Below are positions 28,187 to 34,521 of a DNA stretch of 51,818 bases, in pieces. Each line of letters opens with the position of its first letter. Positions within the stretch are counted from its first letter, which is position 1. The stretch spans positions 32,508 through 84,325 of the forward strand of contig NZ_KB904042.1 in assembly GCF_000379905.1 (NCBI RefSeq), given 5' to 3'. The DNA is from Rodentibacter pneumotropicus DSM 21403 (lineage in GTDB: Bacteria; Pseudomonadota; Gammaproteobacteria; Enterobacterales; Pasteurellaceae). The notes beneath the pieces are model-generated. The model searched no databases, was not told the origin of the DNA, and was given only the letters and a program-made list of their open reading frames with translations. Position numbers and translations under genes: made by a program.

Positions 28187-29055
28187 TGAACACGAAAAAC
28201 TACACCGCGGATATGGTTTCACGCAATGTCAAACCCCTTGGCAATGGGGTGATTGAAATCACCCGTTATAATGTCAGTTATTTTAAAGCGATTTTAGTCT
28301 GGCCTTGGTTTATTATTGTGACAGCTATAACCCTACATGATGTTATAAATAAAACTGGAATGTATAGTAGCATTCAATGGGCTATATCCATTGATTGGGC
28401 AATTGAAGATACTTGGAAATTAGTTACCGGAGGAATGGAAGTGTCAGGAATAGCTATAACTCAAGAAGAATATTTAAAATTTAAATATGAGATGTTAGAA
28501 CTCCACCCAAATACGATCTACTACGGCTGGTTCTACATCCTTTTCCCTATTTTCTGGTTTGTACTCCTTTGCCTGCCAAACGGGCGTCCCGTGCGTATTG
28601 ATGCCAAACGCCGCCTCATTTATTTTTGGTGGTGGGGCAGGTTTTACATTAAACAATATCCTGAAAATTTAAAAAACAACGAACAACGCCTCATTTATTT
28701 TCTGCAAACGGATTTTCATTCCTCTTGGCTAAATCGTGAAGGGATGAGTAGCCTTATAATGGATATTCCTTTTGAAAATCCCGAGCGCAATAAAAAAGCC
28801 TCCCCGGCGCTCGGTGCTTATCGCCCTGTGTGTGAATATCAAAGTTATTACTTGCGCGACTTTATCGTGGATTATTTAAAAAGCCCCAATCCCGATGAAG
28901 AATTCGCGCACTACTTCAAAAAAGAAAAACGTATTTGGCAGGATTACTTCCGCTGGTTCTACCGTTTCCACCTTTTTCCAAACTTAGGCTACAACGAAAA
29001 GAAAACCCAAGCCAAAATCCAGGCTTGGCTTGAGAAATATGGAGATGGGCAGTAA
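28186..29055 (+). CDS. Putative immunity membrane protein 2a (DUF6708-like)
   Basis: This 289-residue protein is coupled to effector 2 by a TAATG overlap, so it is its likely immunity partner. Layout matches the family 1 proteins: helix at about 35-50 (AILVWPWFIIVTAITL), a 60-residue loop (51-110), helix at 113-131 (YGWFYILFPIFWFVLLCL), then PNGRPVRIDAKRRLIYFWWW, the DUF6708-like body. It ends with a basic tail. Function as immunity is inferred from position and topology. Confidence 0.75.
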   Translation: MNTKNYTADMVSRNVKPLGNGVIEITRYNVSYFKAILVWPWFIIVTAITLHDVINKTGMYSSIQWAISIDWAIEDTWKLVTGGMEVSGIAITQEEYLKFKYEMLELHPNTIYYGWFYILFPIFWFVLLCLPNGRPVRIDAKRRLIYFWWWGRFYIKQYPENLKNNEQRLIYFLQTDFHSSWLNREGMSSLIMDIPFENPERNKKASPALGAYRPVCEYQSYYLRDFIVDYLKSPNPDEEFAHYFKKEKRIWQDYFRWFYRFHLFPNLGYNEKKTQAKIQAWLEKYGDGQ

Positions 29056-29072
29056 AAATACGTTGGATTTTG

Positions 29073-29107
29073 ACCGCACTTTAGCAATAAACCACCTAAA
29101 GTGCGGT
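29073..29107 (+). terminator. Uptake-signal hairpin terminator after immunity 2a
   Basis: ACCGCACTTTAG (29073-29084) pairs with CTAAAGTGCGGT (29096-29107) across an 11-base loop. T-rich sequence follows, 18 bases after the stop codon. An identical hairpin follows the paralogue 2b. Confidence 0.75.
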
Positions 29108-29143
29108 TATTTTTCGTGTTATTTTTAATAATGAGAAATTATT

Positions 29144-29251
29144 ATGGTGAAAGTAAAATACCCAAAACCCGGTGAAAAAACCGATACGTTTTAGCAAAAA
29201 CGTAACGCCGATTATTTTGAAGGTGAAATTGTACTGGAAGGAAAATATTAA
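29144..29251 (+). pseudogene. Remnant of the effector 2 C-terminus, with an internal stop
   Basis: MVKVKYPKPGEKTDTF, then a TAG at 29192-29194 where the parent has TGG, then KRNADYFEGEIVLEGKY. This equals the last 35 residues of effector 2. It is joined to the next immunity gene by the same TAATG overlap as in the parent pair, showing that the duplicated unit was effector end plus immunity gene. Confidence 0.85.
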
Positions 29252-30120
29252 TGAACGCGAAAAACTACACCGCGGATATGGTTTCACGAAATGTCAAACC
29301 CCTTGGCAACGGGGTGATTGAAATCACCCGTTATAATGTCAGTTATTTTAAAGCGATTTTAGTCTGGCCTTGGTTTATTATTGTAACGGCAATAACATTA
29401 AATGACATCATTACACAAACAGGAATGTTTACAGATATTCAATTAGCTATCTCTGTTGATTGGGCATTAGAGAATGGATGGGTTAGACATATCACGATTC
29501 GACAGAAATTTGGGGAAATTATCGCATCTAATGAATACGAATTATATAAGGCAGAAATGTTAGAAATGCACGGTTATAGAATATACTACGGCTGGTTCTA
29601 CATCCTTTTCCCTATTTTCTGGTTTGTATTACTTTGCCTGCCAAACGGGCGTCCTGTGCGTATTGATGCCAAACGCCGCCTGATTTATTTTTGGTGGTGG
29701 GGCAGGTTTTACATTAAACAATACCCTGAAAATTTAAAAAACAACGAACAACACCTCATTTATTTTCTGCAAACGGATTTTCATTCCTCTTGGCTAAATC
29801 GTGAAGGGATGAGTAGCCTAATCATAGATATTCCTTTTGAAAATCCCGAGCTCAATAAAAAAGCCTCCCCGGCACTCGGTGCTTATCGCCCTGTGTGTGA
29901 ATATCAAAGTTATTACTTGCGCGACTTTATCGTGGATTATTTAAAAAGCCCCAACCCCGATGAAGAATTCGCCCACTACTTCAAAAAGGAAAAACGCATT
30001 TGGCAGGATTACTTCCGCTGCTTCTACCGTTTCCACCTGTTCCCAAACTTGGGCTACAACGAAAAGAAAACCGAAGCCAAAATTCAGGCTTGGTTTGAGA
30101 AATATGGAGATGGGCAGTAA
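29251..30120 (+). CDS. Putative immunity membrane protein 2b, paralogue of 2a
   Basis: This protein has 289 residues, the same length as 2a. Residues 1-50 and 111-289 differ from 2a at only a handful of sites (for example MDIP/IDIP, ERNKK/ELNKK, RWFYRF/RCFYRF). The stretch 51-110 between the two membrane helices is largely different (NDIITQTGMF... against HDVINKTGMY...; WVRHITIRQKFGEII against WKLVTGGMEVSGIAI). The local replacement with preserved length points to gene conversion or strong selection on that loop. It likely protects against a variant of effector 2. Confidence 0.75.
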   Translation: MNAKNYTADMVSRNVKPLGNGVIEITRYNVSYFKAILVWPWFIIVTAITLNDIITQTGMFTDIQLAISVDWALENGWVRHITIRQKFGEIIASNEYELYKAEMLEMHGYRIYYGWFYILFPIFWFVLLCLPNGRPVRIDAKRRLIYFWWWGRFYIKQYPENLKNNEQHLIYFLQTDFHSSWLNREGMSSLIIDIPFENPELNKKASPALGAYRPVCEYQSYYLRDFIVDYLKSPNPDEEFAHYFKKEKRIWQDYFRCFYRFHLFPNLGYNEKKTEAKIQAWFEKYGDGQ

Positions 30121-30137
30121 AAATACGTTGGATTTTG

Positions 30138-30172
30138 ACCGCACTTTAGCAATAAACCACCTAAAGTGCGGT
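30138..30172 (+). terminator. Uptake-signal hairpin terminator after immunity 2b
   Basis: ACCGCACTTTAG (30138-30149) and CTAAAGTGCGGT (30161-30172) form the same hairpin as after 2a, followed by TATTTTTC. The surrounding 3' flank is also duplicated. Confidence 0.75.
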
Positions 30173-30208
30173 TATTTTTCGTGTTATTTTTAATAATGAG
30201 AAATTGTC

Positions 30209-30316
30209 ATGGTGAAAGTAAAATATCCAAAACCCGGTGAAAAAACCGATACCTTTTGGCAAAGACGTAACGCCGATTATTTTGAGGGCGAAATTATCTT
30301 AGAGGGCAAATACTAA
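30209..30316 (+). pseudogene. Second remnant of the effector 2 C-terminus
   Basis: An intact 35-codon frame, MVKVKYPKPGEKTDTFWQRR through EGEIILEGKY, equals the end of effector 2. The TAATG junction is again present, but instead of an immunity gene the sequence passes after a few bases into a copy of the adaptor gene start. It marks the end of the duplicated array. Confidence 0.8.
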
Positions 30317-30327
30317 TGAACACACCA

Positions 30328-30470
30328 AACCAAACAAATTATCACCATGCGAATCAACGACCCGATACCTCAAACTTTACAACAAATCCGGGACTCATTA
30401 TCATATCAGCCCGACACAACAGACCACCCTCACACGCACACGCACACGCACACGCACACGCACACGGCAT
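30328..30470 (+). pseudogene. Duplicated 5' end of the DUF4123 adaptor gene
   Basis: From AACCAAACAAATTATCACC (30328) the DNA follows 18751 onward. It includes the ATG (30347 against 18770) and codons MRINDPIPQTLQQIRD, SLSYQPDT (original MRINDLIPQTSPQIRL, HYHLSPTQ). Similarity fades after the histidine/threonine repeat and the frame stops soon after. It is the relic of another adaptor-effector module that once began here. A 76-codon frame in another phase (30316-30546) is not considered real. Confidence 0.8.
30431..30466 (+). repeat. Six tandem copies of CACACG
   Basis: Six perfect hexamers lie inside the adaptor relic where the intact gene (about 18855-18865) has one copy plus a partial. 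In the adaptor frame the array encodes alternating His-Thr. It is a microsatellite expansion in decaying DNA. Confidence 0.9.
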
Positions 30471-30590
30471 CAGTAATAATATAAGGTTTCTTGAAAAAGA
30501 AGATAAGTCCATAATTCCTCACCTAACGATAAAAGTTAAACGTTAAGGAGTACTAGGCTTTTACAATTGAATTACAGGAAAATAAATACT

Positions 30591-30666
30591 TGGTGGGTCG
30601 TGAAGGATTCGAACCTTCGACCAACGGATTAAAAGTCCGCTGCTCTACCGACTGAGCTAACGACCC
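30591..30666 (-). tRNA. tRNA-Lys (anticodon TTT)
   Basis: On the - strand the gene reads from GGGTCGTTAGCTCAGTCGG to ACGACCCACCA, 76 bases including encoded CCA. The acceptor arms GGGTCGT/ACGACCC pair. The anticodon stem CGGAC/GTCCG-type arm holds the loop CTTTTAA with anticodon TTT. The TTCGAAT T-loop is present. It is intact and lies next to the tRNA-Leu remnant, consistent with a former tRNA operon on the - strand. Confidence 0.97.
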
Positions 30667-30718
30667 TAAGAATAGGATATTAAAGAAGTTTTTTAGCGAA
30701 TAGTTAGCAGCTATTAGA

Positions 30719-30774
30719 TGGTGCCCGAAGCCAGACTTGAACTGGCACGCCTCGAAAGGCGAGGGATTTTAAAT
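30719..30774 (-). other. Prophage attachment junction: 3' part of tRNA-Leu (TAA)
   Basis: On the - strand these 56 bases run from the anticodon loop (ATTTAAAATCCC) through the variable arm (TCGCCTTTCGAGGCG) and T arm (AGTTCAAGTCT) to CGGGCACCA. They match the 3' two thirds of a bacterial tRNA-Leu(TAA). The 5' part is absent and unrelated sequence starts at 30775. Integration in the tRNA-Leu anticodon region is the known behaviour of phage HP1, whose integrase lies 160 bases away. The gap 30775-30933 should hold integrase arm sites but no gene. Confidence 0.85.
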
Positions 30775-30933
30775 ACCATAACTAAACCAATAGAAACAAT
30801 AACTTACCAATATTTCAAACACCTACAAAAGCAAATAATCGCAAATAAAAGTAAATATCAGACAGAACCGCCAGCCAATCGCCACTAAAAATGAGGGAAA
30901 AGAACAAGGGATTTTCTGAAAAACAATCCCTTT

Positions 30934-31947
30934 TTACTGCGCAGGATTAGAAAGCGGATTGAATTTAACCGCACTTTCTAAATGTGAAGGGGCAAAATGT
31001 GCATAACGCATTGTCATTTCAATTGTTGAATGTCCGAGGATTTCTTTCAAAACTAAGATATTCCCCCCGTTCATCATAAAATGGCTTGCGAACGTATGGC
31101 GCAAAACGTGGGTGAGTTGTCCTTTCGGCAATTCAATTTCAGCACGAAGCACCGCATTTTCAAAGGATTCATACGCATCCTTAAATAACCGCCCCCGTTT
31201 TTTCGGCAGCATATCAAACAATTCTTGACTAATCGGCACAGTGCGATTTTTCTTTGATTTTGTATTAATAAAGGTGATTTTATAAGGCATTACTTGTGAT
31301 TGTGTCAGCGTTTCCGCCTCGCGCCAACGTGCACCGGTCGCCAAACAAATCCGCACAATCAGCCCTAAATCAGAGTTGCGGGAATTATCGCACTCAAGCA
31401 ATAAGCGATAAATATCACGCTCATATAAAAACGCCAGTTCGGTGTCTCGTTCCTTAAACAAACGCACCCCATCAAGCGGATTATTGCCTTTCCACTTTTG
31501 CAGTGATTTCAACTCATTAAACACTGCGCGCAAATAAGCGTGTTCACGGTTTATCGTGGCTTCTTTTGGTGGCTTGTTTTTGTTTAAAGAAAATTCACCG
31601 TCAAGGCGGCGTTTGCGATAATCCGCAAACACTTCCGCATTAAATTCATTCGCGGGCGGGTCGCCTAAGTTGGCACACAAATTTTTAAGTTTGGTTAAAC
31701 GTGCCTCACCATCTGAAAGCGTTTTACCGTGAACATCAAACCATTCTTGCACGTAAAAACTTAATGCCGGCAAATCGCTTGATTCTAAAACACGAACAGA
31801 ATCAACCGCACTTTCGCTTTGTTCTTTAGCTTGATTATAAAAACGCAGTGCATCACCTTTGGTTAAAAACCACTTGCGTGATCGCTTGCCGTTTACATAA
31901 ACTTCCGCAAGCCATTTCCCGTTTTTAGTGTCTTTACGAACAGCCAT
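30934..31947 (-). CDS. int: HP1-type tyrosine integrase
   Basis: This site-specific recombinase inserts and excises the prophage. From the ATG at 31947 the protein has 337 residues. The tyrosine recombinase residues are Arg207 (ATGARW), His280 and Arg283 (LTHVLRHTFASH), His306 (LGHST) and Tyr315 (MTMRYAHF), the same numbering as HP1 integrase. The N-terminal arm-binding part starts MAVRKDTKNGKWLAEVYVNG. A TTG three codons upstream is less likely. Its location beside the tRNA-Leu fragment fits its function. Confidence 0.98.
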   Translation of the reverse strand: MAVRKDTKNGKWLAEVYVNGKRSRKWFLTKGDALRFYNQAKEQSESAVDSVRVLESSDLPALSFYVQEWFDVHGKTLSDGEARLTKLKNLCANLGDPPANEFNAEVFADYRKRRLDGEFSLNKNKPPKEATINREHAYLRAVFNELKSLQKWKGNNPLDGVRLFKERDTELAFLYERDIYRLLLECDNSRNSDLGLIVRICLATGARWREAETLTQSQVMPYKITFINTKSKKNRTVPISQELFDMLPKKRGRLFKDAYESFENAVLRAEIELPKGQLTHVLRHTFASHFMMNGGNILVLKEILGHSTIEMTMRYAHFAPSHLESAVKFNPLSNPAQ

Positions 31948-31977
31948 TTGTACCAACTACGTTGTCTTTTCCTACAA

Positions 31978-32571
31978 CTAAATAGAATAAATTTTTTGTT
32001 TCTGGAAAATACTCTTATAATTAGCGTTTATTAGTTCTACTAATTGGTCTATTCCTAATTTATTACCTCTATTCTTTATTAAATCTGTTGTGCCATTGAT
32101 TACTTCCAATAAATTATTGAAAATAATATCAATTTCTTGTTTATTTTCATTCAATGTATCAAACATATATAAAGTTGATAAACTATGTTCTATATCCCAG
32201 TAAATTTTTAATTGGATGATGTTGTATTCTCTTATTTCATCAATAGACTTAAAGTTTCTAGAGGGAAGTAAAACTGCATGAGTATCAAAATCAATGATAT
32301 TTCTTGCAACTTTACTTTTTAAATCAGGTATTTTCTGTTTTTTCCAAGAACTTACCCCTATAGCAGTAAGAAACATTATTATAAATGTACTTAATGAGCT
32401 AACCCAATCCGTAAATTTTACATCTCTAAACACACTAAACGAAAAAATAAACGCCGCACATGCCACCGCAAATGCAATCACAAAAGGATACACAACCAAC
32501 CATAATAAAAAATCTTTTATAGGTGATTTTGATTCATCATTAAGAAATCTTTTTAACATATCTAACACCAT
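31978..32571 (-). CDS. Unidentified two-helix membrane protein, prophage cargo
   Basis: The 197-residue protein has two N-terminal membrane helices (about 21-46, LLWLVVYPFVIAFAVACAAFIF, and 57-74, LSTFIIMFLTAIGVSSW). A soluble helical C-terminal domain follows. I do not recognise the family. It lies between integrase and repressor, where P2-like phages carry lysogenic-conversion or defence genes. It is AT-richer than the phage structural genes, suggesting separate acquisition. A start four codons in (MLKRF) is possible; neither start has a good ribosome site. Confidence 0.65.
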   Translation of the reverse strand: MVLDMLKRFLNDESKSPIKDFLLWLVVYPFVIAFAVACAAFIFSFSVFRDVKFTDWVSSLSTFIIMFLTAIGVSSWKKQKIPDLKSKVARNIIDFDTHAVLLPSRNFKSIDEIREYNIIQLKIYWDIEHSLSTLYMFDTLNENKQEIDIIFNNLLEVINGTTDLIKNRGNKLGIDQLVELINANYKSIFQKQKIYSI

Positions 32572-32603
32572 AGTTTTGTGTCTTTACAAACACAAACTGC
32601 CAT

Positions 32604-32807
32604 TTATGGTAAATCTTCCCCGCCATTCGGATATTTGCAACGTCCTAAACGATTAAACGCCATTTTCCACCCTTTCCAAAAACCGTATTTTTGCAAAGCA
32701 AGAATGGCATAATTAGAACAACTAGGCGTAAAACGGCAAGCACCACGAAGTTTACGTGGTGCCACTCGTTGATAAAGTAAAATTAATTGAATGCTAAGCC
32801 AAACCAT
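32604..32807 (-). CDS. yidD: YidD-like membrane insertion efficiency factor
   Basis: The 67-residue protein shows the YidD signature: IQLILLYQRVAPRKLRG, CRFTPSCSNYAILALQKYG, KGWKMAFNRLGRC and a final GGEDLP. Chromosomal YidD helps YidC insert membrane proteins and lies in the rnpA-yidC operon. This copy is instead in prophage cargo. Its ATG overlaps the preceding gene's stop (TAATG), so the two are made together. The cysteines and overall length are intact. Confidence 0.9.
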   Translation of the reverse strand: MVWLSIQLILLYQRVAPRKLRGACRFTPSCSNYAILALQKYGFWKGWKMAFNRLGRCKYPNGGEDLP

Positions 32808-33049
32808 TAAACAGGCTTTCTAAATGTAATCACGTAATAGTTTACAGGGAAAGATTTTCGCCCAAATAATGCACCTAAACAGCCTGGTTTCTCTTGCACG
32901 CCAATTTCATCAACGCGCAGAAACTCCCAATCATTTTCAGCGTATTGATTTACAACATTCTGTAAATAATAGGCTGCCGCATTGTGTTTTTCTTTTTTAT
33001 TTACTTCAATATTAGGTGGAATTTGAACCATTTTATAAGTGTAAGCCAT
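32807..33049 (-). CDS. DUF4177-like protein, partner of the prophage YidD
   Basis: An 80-residue protein with MAYTYKMVQIPPNIEV, AAYYLQNVVNQYAENDWEFLRVDEIGV, the motif KPGCLGALFG and a C-terminal YYVITFRKP, the layout of small DUF4177-type proteins. Function is unknown. It has a strong ribosome site (AAGGAG) and is translationally coupled to yidD, suggesting a conserved two-gene unit. Confidence 0.75.
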   Translation of the reverse strand: MAYTYKMVQIPPNIEVNKKEKHNAAAYYLQNVVNQYAENDWEFLRVDEIGVQEKPGCLGALFGRKSFPVNYYVITFRKPV

Positions 33050-33059
33050 AATTAACTCC

Positions 33060-33353
33060 TTAGTGTTTTGAGATATATTCTTTTAATTCTTGAAGATCAG
33101 AAAATCGCTTACCGTTAAACTTTATTTTTCCAATCAAGTGATATTCTTTAAATTTTCTGTTTCTTCCGTTAGGTAGTTTTAATGTGAGGACGTAATAAAA
33201 ACCTACATCATCGTCACCATCTAATTCTAGATTAACAAGTTCGCCATTCTGTTGTTTAGAATTGCCGTTACTTGTTGTGTATTCAATTTCTACATTATTG
33301 GAATTTGTGTGCAATATAGTTTTAGGTTTTGATAATTTGAAGAAAAAACACAT
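33060..33353 (-). CDS. Hypothetical protein between repressor and DUF4177 gene
   Basis: A 97-residue protein that starts directly after the cI stop and ends ten bases before the DUF4177 gene, so it probably shares the repressor transcript. It has a hydrophobic first few residues, a beta-rich middle (VEIEYTTSNG, FYYVLTLKLPNGR) and a basic helical end. No family is recognised. Being cotranscribed with the repressor means it would be expressed in the lysogen. Confidence 0.6.
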   Translation of the reverse strand: MCFFFKLSKPKTILHTNSNNVEIEYTTSNGNSKQQNGELVNLELDGDDDVGFYYVLTLKLPNGRNRKFKEYHLIGKIKFNGKRFSDLQELKEYISKH

Positions 33354-33920
33354 TTAAATTTTCTCCATCTTCAAAATCACCTTTCCCACCACATCAATAT
33401 CCGAAAGTTCACATTCAAAACTGAATTTGCCGCCGTCCACGCGGATTTTTCCTGCCGGCAACACAGTGATGTAACGGATAAGGTGGGAATTTTCCACAAT
33501 GACGAAATAATCGCCATCAACCAAGTTGCCGTAATCGCTAGTCGCAAAATAAGTGTAATGATCTTCCACAACACAAAAAACTTTGTCATAACTTTCACGG
33601 CTGTTTAAATTCGGTAAATACGGTAAAAGAAAGGGTTTATTCCCCATAATGAAAGATTTTCCATTTTCTAGCTTAATAGAATGAAAATATTTCAAGTCCA
33701 TAGAATTATCAAAAATTGGCTCTTCCCCAAAGGCAACATAATCCAATCTTGCACCGGTTTCTTTCACACAACGGATAACTAATTCGGCAGGAAAAAAACC
33801 ACGCGAAGCCCAAGTACCAAAGGTGCTGTGAGGCATTCCTAAATGTTCGGCAAGAAGTCTTCTATTTGCAAATCCATACGCTTTTACTATTCGGTTTATG
33901 ACTTCCTTTCCGCCGATCAT
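33354..33920 (-). CDS. cI: Prophage repressor CI
   Basis: CI keeps the lytic genes silent. The N-terminal domain is helix-turn-helix (EVINRIVKAYGFANRRLLAEHLGMPHSTFGTWASRGFFPAE), as in Bacteriophage CI repressor proteins. The C-terminal half is a LexA-like fold for oligomerisation (GDYFVIVENSHLIRYITVLPAG). I chose the ATG at 33920 (MIGGKEVINRI), 188 residues, because the repeated operator overlaps any longer reading frame. A GTG at 33974 would add 18 residues. It faces cox across the operators. Confidence 0.9.
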   Translation of the reverse strand: MIGGKEVINRIVKAYGFANRRLLAEHLGMPHSTFGTWASRGFFPAELVIRCVKETGARLDYVAFGEEPIFDNSMDLKYFHSIKLENGKSFIMGNKPFLLPYLPNLNSRESYDKVFCVVEDHYTYFATSDYGNLVDGDYFVIVENSHLIRYITVLPAGKIRVDGGKFSFECELSDIDVVGKVILKMEKI

Positions 33921-33928
33921 CTCAAAAC

Positions 33929-33946
33929 TTAACTCATTTGACACAA
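33929..33946. promoter_or_regulatory. Degenerate operator upstream of cI
   Basis: TTAACTCATTTGACACAA keeps one TGACACAA half-site of the main operator and a weakened second half. It lies just upstream of the preferred cI start, as expected for autoregulation. Confidence 0.5.
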
Positions 33947-33987
33947 AATCACCTATTGACAACTCAATGAACACAGATCAATAATAT

Positions 33988-34017
33988 TTGTGTCAAATGA
34001 CACAATATTAATATATA
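33988..34017. promoter_or_regulatory. CI/Cox operator and early promoter
   Basis: TTGTGTCA-AA-TGACACAA (33988-34005) is a perfect 8-base inverted repeat with a two-base spacer in the cI-cox intergenic region. TTGTGT could serve as the -35 of a rightward promoter with TATATA at 34012-34017 as the -10, so binding would block early transcription. A related weaker site lies 40 bases to the left. Confidence 0.65.
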
Positions 34018-34047
34018 CCATTATTTACAGATAAAGGAGTTTAGACA

Positions 34048-34260
34048 ATGAGCAATCAAAATGCAATTTGTATAAATGTACAGATCCCCGCGCCTTACGT
34101 CACCTTAAAGAGATATGCCGAGATTTCAGGGCTTTCGTTAAGTAAGGTGCAAAAGATGAGAGCAGCAGGCGAACTCCCTATCGCAGAGAAAAAAGGGGAA
34201 AGGGGATCCGTGCTGGTGAATTTAATCGCCATCATCAAACAAGCGGCGAGACAAGAATAA
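34048..34260 (+). CDS. cox: Cox-like repressor/excisionase
   Basis: The 70-residue protein is a small winged-helix DNA-binding protein: YVTLKRYAEISGLSLSKVQKMRAAGELPI followed by a basic wing and VNLIAIIKQAAR. In P2-like and HP1 phages Cox is the first early gene, represses the cI promoter and assists excision. It has a ribosome site (AAAGGAG) and is divergent from cI. Confidence 0.85.
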   Translation: MSNQNAICINVQIPAPYVTLKRYAEISGLSLSKVQKMRAAGELPIAEKKGERGSVLVNLIAIIKQAARQE

Positions 34261-34261
34261 A

Positions 34262-34280
34262 AAACCGCACAAAGTGCGGT
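34262..34280 (+). terminator. Short hairpin after cox containing an uptake signal
   Basis: AACCGCAC-AAA-GTGCGGTT is a perfect 8-base hairpin with a three-base loop just after the cox stop. Only a weak TAGTTTT follows, so it may attenuate rather than stop early transcription. The right arm contains AAAGTGCGGT. Confidence 0.55.
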
Positions 34281-34317
34281 TAGTTTTAAACAAGATTTTA
34301 GTTATAAGGGGAAGACA

Positions 34318-34521
34318 ATGACTGAAAAAATTCTATTAACTGTTGGTGATTTAGAAGCAATGGGTATCGGTAAGCGAACAAAAATTTTTTACTTAACGAA
34401 ATACGAGGACTTTCCTAAACCACTCAACTATGACAGAACAAAACGCTGGATGAAAAAAGATGTCATTGGTTGGTTAGATAGAAAAAATCCAAACAACACT
34501 CAAGGGGAAGAAAATGACTAA
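34318..34521 (+). CDS. AlpA-like small DNA-binding protein
   Basis: The 67-residue protein reads LTVGDLEAMGIGKRTKIFYL, FPKPLNYDRTKRWMKKDVIGWLDRK, the winged-helix pattern of AlpA-type phage regulators (specificity residues around FPKP and RW). It follows cox and overlaps the next gene by eight bases. GGGGAAG is a good ribosome site. It probably regulates early genes; the target is unknown. Confidence 0.7.
   Translation: MTEKILLTVGDLEAMGIGKRTKIFYLTKYEDFPKPLNYDRTKRWMKKDVIGWLDRKNPNNTQGEEND

Noticed and set aside
30316-30546. 76-codon frame with a His-Ala tract
   Set aside because: It is out of phase with the adaptor relic it overlaps and is open only because of the hexamer repeat.
30719-30774. 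A complete tRNA-Leu gene
   Set aside because: Only the part from the anticodon loop to CCA is present; the 5' acceptor and D arm are missing, so it is an attachment remnant.
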